The notes below the pieces were generated by a model. The model ran no database searches. It had not been told where the DNA came from and worked only from the letters and a program-made list of their open reading frames with translations. Below, one piece after another: positions 21,201-31,974 of a DNA stretch of 40,000 nt (its first letter is position 1; each line of letters begins with the position of its first letter). The DNA is from Apostichopus japonicus (Eukaryota > Echinodermata > Holothuroidea > Aspidochirotida > Stichopodidae): assembly GCF_037975245.1 (NCBI RefSeq), contig NC_092569.1:20765001-20805000 (forward strand). The letters run 5' to 3'. A program made the position numbers and the translations under genes.

Positions 21201-22817
21201 TGCAGTGAACATGCGACGTGCCAGAACCACGATGGCAATATGTCGTGCGATTGCAACGTGAACTATATGGGAAATGGGACAGTATGTAAACGTGTACAGG
21301 ATTGCCAAGATCTTTACGACAATGGCGTAATCAGTGAAGGTTTTCACTTGATATATCCGCTTGCATGGCCAGGGGAACCTTTTGAAGCTTATTGCAAAGA
21401 CGGATGGACTGTAAGAAGTCTTTCTTTTGAGTTTATGTCCATGATAGTTGTCGTTTTATGTACGAGAAATAACATGTACCATACTACACATTGTACTTCT
21501 ATACTCCGCCCCTGAAATTTACTACGCAGGACTACGTAACCTACCTACTTCAACGTTAAAGAACAGAGTGTTGAAGAACAAGTATTATTTTGTGATTTTG
21601 TGCTAAACATAATATAAACGAAGTGAAACTATATATTTCAAAGGAGCAGAAAAAACGTTGATAATATGGCTGGGCTGCAAATATCCACCTAGAAATGTGA
21701 GGGGATAGTGTCTTTTTCTGTTAATATATAGACCATTTATATATTCCATAAAAAAACATCACAGAAGTACTTTTCTTGACTAATCTGGCTTCAAGTGGAC
21801 CGTGAATATTTCCTTAATGAGCCTCAACTAACTAGCATACTGATATAAACCTATTTTTGTTTTGCTGTTATTGTTTAGTTCTTTCAGCTCCGCGTCGATA
21901 ACAAGGGTTTTTACGATAACTGGGATCGTTACAGATCTGGCTTATTTAGACGCGGAACTAATTCACATTGGCTTGGAAACGACCGATTAACCAACTTAAC
22001 TGCTCAACGGAACTACACAATGAGAATGGAATTTAAAAAACGGAGTAATAACATTACCCACTATCTTCAGTATGATCTCTTTCGAATTGGTTCAGAAGTC
22101 AACAACTATGCACTAGAAGAGCTCGGCAGTTATACAGGCAGCTTGGGTGGGTAAAACATTTTTATCGTAGCCTATAATGCAATGCACAGTTTATGCCATG
22201 AACGATATTTGTAAACCTATATGATACAGTGTGGAACCTGGTTTATTGTGGTAACTGATCGACTGGCACTTTCGATTTTTAAGGAGCATTAGCATCATTT
22301 ATAAAACAAACTTCAATTTTCTCAAAATTTCTCAAAATCTTCATCGTCATCATTGTCCCCATCGTTATCATCGTCATCTTCGTTTTCGTCTTCGTGTTCA
22401 ATTGACATTTTCATCGTCATTGTCATCCCCATCGTCACAGTAGACGATGATGAGAGTTATTTTAGTTTCGATTTTTCTTGAGAAAAAAAGTAAATTTAGA
22501 AGAAAGATGTTTTTTTTTTGCTGGTTTCCTTTTCCTTCTCATTGTACACAGAATATGACTACATGGGATATCATCGTGGTAGTGAGTTTTCAACATATGA
22601 CTCTGACAACGATAACAATACATCACGAGATTGCGTGGGTGATCATCTCGGTGGCTGGTGGTACAATGGGTATAATGATGATTTAACATGTACTACAGCG
22701 AATTTCAATGGAAATTATGGCTATGGCTGGGATCATGGAGTGTGCATTTACGACAGGGAACGAAGGATTTCTGACTGCGATATTGCTACAACTGAAATGA
22801 AAATTAAACCTCTCTAA
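15155..22817 (+). CDS. Gene B: secreted TIL-TILa-EGF-fibrinogen-like protein (455 aa, 9 exons)
   Basis: Exons: 15155-15236, 15966-16025, 17042-17110, 18545-18601, 19520-19588, 20183-20397, 21120-21410, 21888-22146, 22552-22817. They total 1368 nt with no stop. Order: signal peptide (1-27), short exon, Ser/Thr linker (about 48-112), TIL (113-184), TILa and EGF (185-242), FReD (about 243-455). It is the tandem duplicate of gene A; from TIL onward few residues differ. Differences include one fewer His in the FReD (DHLGG against DHHLGG) and a cluster in the EGF loop. Linker order here is EDSQNN, DSTSP, GRMST, probably the ancestral order. The role is inferred as for A: a secreted ligand-binding protein. 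Exons 1 and 2 rest on phase and splice-site logic alone, as they have no match in A. Confidence 0.85.
15692..15830. repeat. Second copy of the 14.1-kb repeat, in gene B intron 1
   Basis: Shares AATGCATCAAACTGGATTTG, ATATCCTTAGT and CTTACTGTAATCCT in the same order as 14123-14262, but lacks the left hairpin arm. Confidence 0.6.
15966..16025 (+). CDS. Gene B exon 2: short unique exon
   Basis: A 60-nt phase 1-1 exon after AAACAG, ending at a GTAACT donor. It encodes GICEFENYMKGLSHRNPQLS with one Cys. No homologue in gene A; chosen by phase, open frame and splice sites. Confidence 0.5.
17042..17110 (+). CDS. Gene B exon 3: acidic Ser linker (EDSQNNGMF type)
   Basis: 69 nt, phase 1-1, TTTTTAG acceptor and GTAGGT donor. 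Homologous to gene A exon 5, with Pro to Ser as the one visible residue change. Confidence 0.7.
17749..17841 (+). other. Gene B copy of the ECMKC short open frame
   Basis: Follows an ATTGCAG acceptor-like site and matches 6237-6328 in gene A. See that entry; exon status is doubtful. Confidence 0.2.
18545..18601 (+). CDS. Gene B exon 4: Ser/Thr linker (DSTSPKSTL type)
   Basis: 57 nt, phase 1-1, ATTACAG acceptor and GTTGGT donor. Homologous to gene A exon 3. In gene A the equivalent exon is missing from the position just upstream of the TIL-proximal linker. Confidence 0.65.
19520..19588 (+). CDS. Gene B exon 5: Ser/Thr linker (GRMSTENF type)
   Basis: 69 nt, phase 1-1, CTGTTAG acceptor and GTATGG donor; encodes GRMSTENFLHSTSSPVTT. 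Only one copy is present here, against two in gene A. Confidence 0.7.
20183..20397 (+). CDS. Gene B exon 6: TIL domain
   Basis: 215 nt with the same cysteines as gene A. Two residues differ (GFSLLG and YHDTGG against GFLLLG and YHETGG). The donor GTATTC confirms the exon end after ...GVIP, since the alternative downstream GTAAAC site of gene A is absent here. Confidence 0.9.
21120..21410 (+). CDS. Gene B exon 7: TILa/VWC-like, EGF and start of FReD
   Basis: 291 nt, phase 0-0. All cysteines are kept. Eight residues differ from gene A, four of them within the EGF loop (ATCQNHDGNMSCDC against AMCQNYNGNMSCEC). Confidence 0.9.
21888..22146 (+). CDS. Gene B exon 8: FReD N-terminal half
   Basis: 259 nt, three bases different from gene A, giving Phe, Asn and Thr in place of Tyr, Ile and Ala. 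The donor is GTGGGT. The near-identity continues into the intron. Confidence 0.9.
22339..22446 (+). repeat. Imperfect TCD trinucleotide microsatellite (gene B copy)
   Basis: Same tract as 9918-10025, with different unit order, within the last intron. Confidence 0.7.
22552..22817 (+). CDS. Gene B exon 9: FReD C-terminal half and stop
   Basis: 266 nt ending TAA, one codon shorter than in A. Has DSDNDNNTSRDC, LGGWWYN, FNGNYGYGWD and TEMKIKPL. Amino-acid changes relative to A cluster at the calcium site and the binding-face loops. Confidence 0.9.
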
Positions 22818-24620
22818 ATTATACGTCCATAAATACGTGTGATTTGTTGACTGAGGCAATTTTTCGTTGCAAAATGTGACAAATAGGTCTCATTATAACC
22901 AACCATCATTAAAAGTCACTGCCCGAATCTATGAATCAGTTAATAAGCAAAATACTTTTTCAGGACTTTTCAAGTCAAATTAAATGTAGTAATAAATGTG
23001 ACAAAAGCATGATATTATATATCTGCTCTCAACAATACACATCGTGCTTAATACTTCTTTATTATTATAATCATCATCTTGGTCTTCATGTCTGTATAAG
23101 TTATCTTTGACACTAAATATCCATTATGTATACACTACTCAACGTCGAGTCAGCTAGTCTATGGGCAAGAATAAACACGAACGGAACAGTTTAACCAGAG
23201 GGATTTAATAAGGATGTCATACATGGTATTAATATCACCTAACGGTTTATGCAGTGTAATGGATAAAAGAGTACATGCTGAGGGTGAATATATAATCACG
23301 CCATACGTCATCAATAAATAATAAAGCTCTTCAGTATGGTATAGTGTAGTATCAGCATTTCAGAGATTTATTACAACTTACTATCACCTTCAAGTGCTCT
23401 CTATTCTCTGTTCAAACTGGTATAATGGCTCAGCTTTGTTGCTTGCAATGTCAACTGTTTGGTTGATTAACACATTAGTAATAATAACATTCATAATTAA
23501 CCGTGGTTAAGAATGGTCACTTAGTCAATGGATGACTTAATCATGAACACACACTTGCAATATTCATTTCAAGTTTGGTGTTGTAGAAAGAAAAAAAACA
23601 GCGATATAGTTTTCTAAAAACGCATCGCTTCTGCACAATTTAGTGTAGAATGAAAACTGATCCAATTCAGGAAAGATGACATCACGGATAATATTCCCCA
23701 TATCAATTTGTCCATACAATATCACGTACATGATTATTAACACAACCTTGCCTTTACACCGTATCAAAGGGCTAATGTATAGTGTATAGAAATGGCTTAA
23801 AATGTGTCTAACTTTCTTCTGAAAACTTCTAAACATTTCTTCTGACGAAGTTCCCTGCACCCTTACACGGGAGTCGGCTTAAACGACCTTATAGCGCGCA
23901 ATACCTACTTTTTTTTATAATATCCTTGAATTTCCTCTTGATATATAGACATTTATTGCACAGCATTTATATCATGTATATTATTACTTAAGAAAACGTT
24001 GTGGTCTTTAATTGTTTTATTGGTTAAAGGTAAATGACGAAAACATGGTGAATATCTGTAATTTAGAGAGTGTTGGAACTTTCACATGTCTCAAAGATTT
24101 ATCTGGATTTAATAACACTGGTCAAGGTATGGTATAATTATTAGTGACGGTTTTCATACTTTGATACTGCTATCTTTTAGGCTTCACTTCTCCACGGTAG
24201 GTTGAAGGTACTTCAGGATTGAAGTAGTTTATATGTTAAGCAAATATAATACATATAATGATATGTTATTGGAATTTCTAAAATAACTTTATTCTCTGCA
24301 TGTATGAACACTGCGATTACATATGTAAATTGAACTTTTGAGATGATTCTGATATTATAAATATTAACCCCTTTTCTCATATGTGTAACTATCGTTACCA
24401 TTCCGTGGTGTTGTGGTTCCTTGGTATTGAATATTTACAAAACGGTTTTACGTAAAATGTAACTGCGGAAATGAATATTGACTCTCGAATTGAGTCTTTG
24501 CGAAATAATATATATTTTGAAGAATCTTGCAAACTTTCCCTATTGTTTGGATATTCTTTTTGTACAATTTGGTCACTTTAAGTCTTGTGTCCAAGCAACT
24601 ACCTGTACGAAACATTGTCA
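22818..24620. other. 3' untranslated region and flank of gene B
   Basis: Duplicate of the gene A flank. It includes the broken counterpart of the 145-codon frame (minus, 23564-23860 readable). No gene is supported. Confidence 0.5.
22991..23325 (+). terminator. Candidate poly(A) signals of gene B
   Basis: AATAAA at 22991-22996, 23313-23318 and 23320-23325, at the same spacing as after gene A. Confidence 0.45.
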
Positions 24621-24942
24621 AAATATTTATATTTACAAAAGCAGTCAAACTATTACCGGAAATAGAGCAAAGCTTGTTAAATAATCAGTAGCTTCAAGTA
24701 GCCTCATTCCATAAATAAATTAATTACATTTTTGGTAATGAATATTATCCTTGTAGTATTTGAAACGTAAAGAACTTTAGAAAGAAATTAAAAAAATATA
24801 ACATTAATTAAAGGGTGCCGTTTTGTGGGGGAAAAATCAATACTGGAATTTGCGATATAGAATATAAAAGCGTCCATGTTATGAGAACGTTTTGAGATAA
24901 TTTTGCTGTTTGCTTCTCCAAATCTGCAATTGAATGTGTGAC

Positions 24943-24962
24943 GCCCCCCGCCCCCCCCCCCC
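24943..24962. repeat. Homopolymer C run
   Basis: Nineteen C in 20 bases, broken by one G. Likely unstable and prone to sequencing length errors. Confidence 0.8.
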
Positions 24963-25050
24963 ACTGCCCGATTGAACCGTGTACCAACGAATCTATCAAT
25001 GACATTGATCGGTACACGTATCATCTGAGTCAAGTCTATTTTTCTGGTTA

Positions 25051-25072
25051 TTCGTTCATAATTATGAACGAA
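25051..25072. repeat. Perfect 22-bp palindrome
   Basis: TTCGTTCATAA followed by its exact reverse complement TTATGAACGAA, with no spacer. It could be a dimeric factor site or chance. Confidence 0.5.
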
Positions 25073-25285
25073 AATAAAGTACTAAACATGTTACTGTAAA
25101 TTTCGTCCGATATATTCCTTATCATAAATAGTCCAGTCCACTCTAAGAAAAGTCATTCTTAAAAAAACTAAACACAAGAACTATTTGTACTGGTTCTTTC
25201 TCTTCTTTTAGACTTACTCTGTTTCAAATTGTCGATTAGGAGATCGGATCAAGTAATTAGACGGACAGATTCACATTCTTCTCCT

Positions 25286-25385
25286 AACCCATTCCATTCA
25301 ACCCACCCACCCACAACCAAGGCCCCCTCCCACACCCAACCAACACCCCACCCCAACAAAAACATACACCCAACGCTCCCCTTCT
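25286..25385. repeat. A/C-rich low-complexity strand
   Basis: Words such as CCCACCCACCC, CCAACCAACACCCC and CCCCAACAAAA, with almost no G. Low complexity; no gene. Confidence 0.6.
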
Positions 25386-25632
25386 CACATCCAACACAGT
25401 ATGATCAGGCGTTGATACCCTCATATGATGAAACAATTAGCATTTGCAGTATCTCGGAGTTTATACGTTGTCACGATGGCCCATTGTAGCCTAACGCTAG
25501 TTACTGATAGTGAGGAACCCAATGTTATAATATAGAAAGTATTTGAAATGGCCTACGTGACAAATCAATATTTGAAAAATTAGGTCGGGTTACAGTGCCA
25601 GAATGTTATTTATGTAATGAGCAATACACGAT

Positions 25633-26573
25633 TGTTCTAGTATATTCCTTATGATTGCACGCTGGTCTCGTTTCCCGTCGGTTTACGTGAAATCCCGTTG
25701 TACGCTGTGCACGTATCTTCGTGGATTCTCTGGAATGTTCGCGAGATATGCAAGGGACTTCCGGGAACGGAACACTGGGTCCAATTGTTACTCAGGTGTA
25801 TCAAGAAAGATCTAGATGATTCTTGACATGGCGAATCGTATAAAAACCCGCCCCAGATCGGAAAGTTTCTCAGTTTCTGAACAAATACAAGCGACCACAC
25901 ATATTGTACCATTCTACTATCGTATCAATTGCCAGTAGTTTCTGAGGGATTGAGATATAGATACCAAGATTGATTCTACACTTCCATTCAAAAGTTTGAA
26001 GAGGACTTTTCTGTAAAACTACAGTTTTCCAGTCTTTATTTCGGAGAAGGTGAAGAATTTTTGTCTCCGTTGAGGAAGTTCGTTACGCCAGGAGTTGGTA
26101 GCTATAAAGCTGATTTTGGACTGACTCTGGTAATATTTAGTCGGCGAGAAGTTCGACTTGTGCTTCACTCGATTGTGGCTGGAAGTCCGTCTTCTATTTT
26201 GGAACATCGCCGGAAAGAAGGTGACTGCTGTTTCTGGGATCGCGAGAGACTTCGTCGAGGACCAGTGAATTTCGCGGTACAAAGGACCGAGAATCGTCGT
26301 CATCAAGGTCGTGGCCGCTGAGGGATATCGCCGTTGGAAGAGACCAGCGTGTTTTAAAGTGTATCCTATCTTGTTAAGTTTGTGAGTAATTTTCTATATA
26401 TATTTGTAATTACCACTTGTTGTTGTTGGTTCAAACTCCATTGTTCAATATAGTTTACGTTCTCATTCAAATTCTCTAGACTCGTCAATTTGTCTGTGTT
26501 CCTCCCAGAAACGAACCAGGATGGTGTCTCGTTAAAAAATAATTATCGAGACCTCTCGCATTCCAACGTAACA
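25633..26573 (+). mobile_element. Possible solo LTR of a retrotransposon
   Basis: This segment is less AT-rich than its surroundings and looks like a promoter-bearing unit: a TATAAAA box at 25839-25845, then a transcribed-like section with short frames on both strands and a T-rich tail. It can be bounded TGTT...AACA, with flanks ACGAT and ACGTT that differ at one base (an imperfect target duplication). No second LTR, primer-binding site or polymerase was seen, so the family is unknown. It might instead be an unrelated promoter or exon. Confidence 0.3.
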
Positions 26574-27964
26574 ACGTTATGAGAATGCAATAAGCAAACC
26601 GGCAAACTATTCCTATAGATATACAGAGCATTTATCAATGAGATTGATACATATTGCATTATATAGAAGTAACATTTGACCTCGCACACTTTCTTCTCAG
26701 TTAGCATGTTAACCACATATGTTGATAGATTTTGAAATATCAATAATACTTGTGACGTTTCTACCACCCTCAGATAGGTGTCAATAAAACAATGGATTTG
26801 CTCACAAATAAATTACTGGGGACAGACCATCACCTTTTTCTATAAGGCTTGTCCAGTGCGGACAAACGTGCATGTGCCTACGTTTTCTACATTCTTTACT
26901 ATATTACCCGAATTTCCAGCGTGAAATTTGTAAATAAACTTCTTTGCACCATCGGACAACGTATAATCATTATCATTGTTAATTTTGTTCTACGCAATGG
27001 AATATTTCGTTAATTCGTTAAATAGTTAATCGTCAAAAGTGTTCATATTAAGAGATATTGCCTTTCTTTAAGCTAGTTGCTATCAGGTACAAGAAAATGT
27101 CGAGTTTCTCCCCAATAGTAGAATTTCAATAAGAATGATGACGATATAAAATGTTTGTCATAGACAGTATATTTGTCATTTAAGAAAAGATGTTTTTGAA
27201 AACGTTCTTAAAAATATTGAATGTTATAATGAAATAAAATTAGAAATATTACTAGCAAAAAGCAGAAAACAACGGTACATGATAAATATTTATGACTAAA
27301 CATGTCATCCTGTGTCATCTAGTTTGGATATTTATTGATTTTAAATCAAATGAACTTGATAAATAGAAAAATGTGTGTCAGTGACTAAGTTTTAAAAACA
27401 TGTCAAACACTAGTGATATCGTAATAAGAAGCCAAATTCAACACATGAAAATAAAAATAAAATGAACCAAGGGTCAACATCGTTCTAGTTTCTAAATTAG
27501 GGTATTTGGTATATGATATGTACCGGGTAAAACAGTTTTAACCACAAGGAATTTAAGGAAGTAATGTTTTTAAGCTTTCTCAATATGCATGGGAATAACG
27601 AATTTGGCATTGATCTTCTAAATAAATCTTCGCCTTTCTATTGTTTCTGTCCTTTTACGTTTGCTAATGCTACATGTTTGTTCCAAGTTGATTCTTTGGT
27701 TTTGAGTGAAATTACCGGTTAAGTGAACAGTCATAAGCGTAGTATAGGAATCTTCAATGATTGGTTTAAGCATTTGATTACCAATTATTGTCCGTAATCG
27801 CGAATTACCCTAGTCAACATGTGTGTGTTTGTGTTTGGCATTGAGAATAAATGTCGATAAACAACTCAGTACAAGATCAAATCGAAAAAAAAAAAAAAAA
27901 TCAGACTTTATGTTTTGATCAAATTTACCCAACGTTCTCGAACTGGCTTACTCCTAAATTCCCA

Positions 27965-28218
27965 TTACAGTAACGGTCTAAGTTTCATTTGCGTGGTCTT
28001 AATGTCACATTCGTGTTTTGCCTGACTTCTATCTCTGAGGCAAATTCCAGTATCCCAGCCACCGTTATATATACCGTTCAGACTCGATGCATAACAGTTA
28101 CGGTGCCACCACGCACCTGCATGTCGAACGGCACAGTTGTTGCCGGAAATGTCGTTATCTCTATCCTGTGTTGTAAACGGTTGTCCATTGTGGAAATCCA
28201 GGTAATCGTATGCTTTTT
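27965..28218 (-). CDS. Gene C exon 5: FReD C-terminal half and stop
   Basis: 254 nt ending TAA. Has [35 protein letters not shown], and the extra cysteine pair GIC / ECD also seen in A and B. Confidence 0.92.
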
Positions 28219-30985
28219 CTAAAAGCAAATGAAGAGGAAAAGTACAAAACAAAAATCCAGCCTATATAATTGTAAATTTCAAAGTCATGTCTACATTTTG
28301 GATAGCATAGTAAAAAATACGTATAGCGTGCATGGAATAAAAAAAAAACAATGATTTGAGGCCAAATTCAGGACTATTCCGAAATGTGAATGAAAAAGTT
28401 AAATATAGGCTGCTTTGATCATAGACAGAAAGGAAAGTGCTTTACCGAAGCTCCCCGAGTAGTCTCCAAGTTCCTCTAGCACGTAGTTGCCTGATTCCGG
28501 GCCAATACGAAAAGAGTTCCATTGAAGATATATTTTTGCATCTAAGGGACTGAACAGTAAGTCGATCCTCAGCTCGTATGTTCTCTGTTTGGATATGTAG
28601 TGAACCATTTCGTTTCCAAGCCAGAATTCACCTTCCAAACTTCCAAAGCCGTCTTTATAGTCTATCCAATCACGCTGGAAGTCAACGGATCCGTTGAATC
28701 GATACTGAAAGTACTACATTAATATAATCCTTTACAAATTACACCAGTTTAATACAATCGCGTCCTTAATATGTTGGTATGGAGCCTTTTAATAACCAGT
28801 GACATATTTGTGATAAGATGCAGTTAGTTGGTAATTTTCTTTTATACAAATATATAACCATGGTCGAATTAAATCTTCAATAAGAATGAATTCAATACTT
28901 GATAAAGTTATTTCAGTATATTTCTACAGGCAGTGAGCATTTCTAGGAATAAATGCAATGGAATAGCTACCATTTTGTTTTCTTGTTAACCAGGAAAATG
29001 TTGCTTTTAAAATCTGTATAAGGCAGCGACATGTTACACCCCAACCATAGGGACTATCTTTCTGAGATTTAAATGATATAAAGCTGGATTTCTGAACGAA
29101 AATATATTTTAAAATAACAACTACTTTAATTATCGCCACATATTATACATTAACACTCAACAACTCATACACACCCCTCCTATTACAATCATATTATTGA
29201 ACACGTTTGGGTCGAGAGAGCTTTAACGGGACACAAACACCACTCGTTATCTTTGACTCATTTAAAACGGATATCATTGTGAAGAACACCTCCCCAAAAC
29301 AGCTAAAATAACTTTGGTTCCGTTTTGTGAAATATCTTAGTTTAAAAGTCGTGTCTGGTATAACTTTCATTACTTTTGTACTCGTGTTGTCATAGCATCA
29401 CTGCGATCCGTAACCTTCTACTTATACCCTTCGATATCTTTTCATATTTTCAATAGAATGACAACCTTCCTTAACTCTGATGCCATCATTAGGTCATGTC
29501 CGGAATTTCAATATTTCAGATTCGTCGTTCATTTCCTTTTTAAATTATATACCTTTAGGTAAATAAAGATATCAACAGTTGAAGGACTTGTGGCTTGATG
29601 ATGCCGTATTTAGATTTGGTTAAGTGTTTATCCTTATGTGTGAGGCACAGTAAATTCTGTTGTATCTCCCAAGTGCAATAAGATTGCCGTAGCTGTGTTA
29701 GGGAAGTTGTTGTTTGTTTACACTAATCTCTGTAACAAATACCAATATTGGTGGTTTGGTTTATTTCTCCTTAAGCAAAACTCACCATCCATCCATCCTG
29801 GCAGTAGACATCAAATGGATTGCTTGGCCAAGTAAGCGGGTACATCTTGTAAACGCCTTCGTCAGTAGAAACATGGTCGTAAATATCTTGGCAGTCTCGC
29901 ACATGCGCACACGTCACACCGTCTCCCCAAAAGGCTTCATTGCAAGAACAATGGTGGTCGTCATCTTTGTGCACACAGGTTGCATCAACACTACAGGAGT
30001 ATGAGCTGCACGTCAGGACGTTATTATTACAAGAACAAGTTTCAGTACAGCCTGCATTTACCTTCTTTGTACCATCCTGAAATATACAAGTGTATATACA
30101 CGCATTAATCGTTAGTTGGTTCATAACTAAACCACTATTTTAATTCATTATTGTCGGTCAAACCGCAGTGACTTAGTACGACTCAGCAGAGAGACACTGT
30201 GGATGCAACGCCTTCGCACCATTCAACCTCATGGGCTCAACATTCAGGAAGGACATAACTAACCTTTCTTCTCCCGCCCCCCCCCTCGGTATTTCCTTGT
30301 TCTACCTCTGTCACCCCTCTTTACCTTGCTCTCTTGCACTTCTTTTCTCCACAATTTCCTATCTTTGTCCTTCTGCAGTTTTTCACTACCCTCTTCACTT
30401 AATTTTTATTTGTCTCTCTACAGTTTATCTCCTACCTCTCCTCTTCCCCATGTTGGTTTATTTCTTCTATCCACCCCATTTCAACAAATCCTTTTATACC
30501 ACTCTATTTTGTGTTCACCCTGCTCATTAACATATCTGTAATCTGTGCTTGTCGGAGAAGATCCTGCTAGGATCGAAACGTCAGGCCCACTTACTTTTAG
30601 ACATTCTCTTAAACAGGATTTCTAGTGGATAACAGTTTGCTAACAGTTTTTACTTATTATTTAGAATTGATTGTACTGTAAAAAAATCATAATATTAGCT
30701 TATTAGATTATTAATGGAGTAACATGCAAAACTGTTATAGTTTAGTTTCATTAATTTGATTCGTAAATAACGATTAGCTGAAAATGCCCATGTATCATTG
30801 TATACTTGTTAAGGGTAACGAAGGTAGATATGCATTACAGTGCATTCAGCTTAAACATCTCTGATTAAAATCATTTACACCCATATAGAAAACCCTAGAC
30901 TTAGGTTTACCTGGTGTCAGGTAAACCTATACCCGAGGTAACACTAAGCTCCAGCTATAACGGGCTGAAGTTAACGAAAACACCA

Positions 30986-31072
<87 letters not shown>

Positions 31073-31974
31073 TGGGTGTGTGTGCGGGTGTGTATGTGTA
31101 TGTTTGACAGACCATCTTACCGGAATGACATTGTAAGTGTTATGGTAGCATCCACACTGGTTTGGATTCACACAATCACCACCTTTCATCAAATATCCAC
31201 TAGGACAAATGCAGGCGTCTTGCCCGGAACAATTATTGTAGCAGCCAAACAAGCCATCGGGATCTTCACAAGTGAACTCACAGGTACAAGTCATCCACTG
31301 CATATTAGTGGGACAGGATTCCGGAGTACTCATCACTGCAAGGAATGATCGGGTAGAAAACAATATTAAACGCAATTCTTATACATTAATTAGTAATGCA
31401 TGGGAATGAAGGGCTTCTAGTTGATTTACATATGAAAAAGAATAAAATGTCGTGACCGATACCACTCGCATATGAAATATTTCTCTGTCGATCTAGTCAG
31501 ATTATTGCTAATTTAGATCGACTGAAAAATAATAAGCTTACAGCTTACAGTCTGAAGTACAATCGCTTCCTACTCGTTTGAGTATCAATTAGAAAACATG
31601 GTGGTTAATTAATCCAGTACACCAAGTAGGCCATGCAAACTGATTGTATGTATAGAGGTTTGAAACCAGTAAGGTGTTCATTCCATTGCACGGTTTTATC
31701 ACCTGTATCGAGCAATGATTGTTCTGTTTTCGTAACAAATGTTGCCTCACTCTAGAGATCCAATATGTTACTAACCAACTAGGAACTATTTGTAGATGTT
31801 AAGGCTGGGTCTCGAAAGAGCTAACTTGAAGAGACTATGTTAAATGAAATGGAAATAAACAACCAAATGTGTATATATATACTTACTCATTGCGGTTGCA
31901 AATGTGTTGAAAGGTCCATTTGCTACTAAGAAGTGCAGCAAAACAAACCAATAAATCGTTGTAACAGCCGACAT
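27965..31974 (-). CDS. Gene C: compact TIL-TILa-EGF-fibrinogen-like protein (368 aa, 5 exons)
   Basis: Minus-strand exons: 31974-31887, 31335-31121, 30076-29786, 28704-28446, 28218-27965. They total 1107 nt with no stop. Signal peptide and short N-terminus (1-29), TIL (30-101), TILa and EGF (102-159), FReD (about 160-368). The three middle exons have exactly the lengths seen in A and B (215, 291, 259), which confirms the model although protein identity is only moderate. There are no Ser/Thr linker exons: the signal exon joins TIL directly in phase 1. The FReD is the most canonical here: [32 protein letters not shown] and TTQMKLRP. Probably secreted and ligand-binding through a calcium-dependent FReD (family knowledge). 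The intron between exons 2 and 3 holds a Penelope-like fragment and a (TA)n tract. Confidence 0.88.
28446..28704 (-). CDS. Gene C exon 4: FReD N-terminal half
   Basis: 259 nt. Starts [13 protein letters not shown], then [25 protein letters not shown] and [11 protein letters not shown]. Donor GTAAAG in phase 1. Confidence 0.92.
29786..30076 (-). CDS. Gene C exon 3: TILa/VWC-like, EGF and start of FReD
   Basis: 291 nt, phase 0-0. Encodes [15 protein letters not shown], an EGF-like unit with [10 protein letters not shown] and GDGVTC, then [10 protein letters not shown] and [10 protein letters not shown] before GTGAGT. Confidence 0.92.
30150..30640 (+). mobile_element. 5'-truncated Penelope-like element, 3' end, in gene C intron 2
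   Basis: A frame readable from about 30155 to the TAA at 30260-30262 encodes [19 protein letters not shown], then a PHGLN motif. This RE..W...L.T..P.GLN pattern is the usual end of the GIY-YIG endonuclease in Penelope-like elements. A long pyrimidine-rich stretch follows (30265-30530). Then, at 30554-30583, comes a GATCCTGCTAGGATC stem followed by GAAACGTC. It is antisense to gene C. The reverse transcriptase is absent, so it is a dead fragment. The family call is from remembered motif style, not a search. Confidence 0.6.
30989..31104. repeat. (TA)n and (GT)n compound microsatellite
   Basis: About 80 bases of TA with two AA breaks, followed by a GTGTGTG-rich tail. It lies just inside gene C intron 2, next to the TIL exon. 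Confidence 0.9.
31121..31335 (-). CDS. Gene C exon 2: TIL domain
   Basis: 215 nt, phase 1 to 0, TTGCAG acceptor and GTAAGA donor. Pattern: [46 protein letters not shown]. The loop between the fifth and sixth Cys is only YNN, again unlike an active inhibitor. Confidence 0.92.
31887..31974 (-). CDS. Gene C exon 1: signal peptide
   Basis: ATG at 31974 (reverse) gives [18 protein letters not shown] and then a short [11 protein letters not shown] tail, followed by a GTAAGT donor in phase 1. It is a typical hydrophobic leader. Confidence 0.8.

Larger units (their letters stand above)
24621..27964. other. Intergenic region between B and C
   Basis: Contains a C-run, a perfect palindrome, an A/C-rich strand and a possible solo LTR. 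Remaining sequence is AT-rich with no gene seen. The gene C 3' end enters at the right; no clear minus-strand poly(A) signal was found close to its stop. Confidence 0.4.

Noticed and set aside
26061-26321. 86-codon frame and its opposite-strand shadow as a gene
   Set aside because: Both strands are open over the same stretch of higher GC, which fits chance in an LTR-like unit; no domain recognised.
30231-30530. 99-codon hydrophobic frame as a membrane protein
   Set aside because: It comes from a pyrimidine-rich tract in the Penelope-like 3' region, which reads as Leu/Ser/Phe/Pro in any frame.
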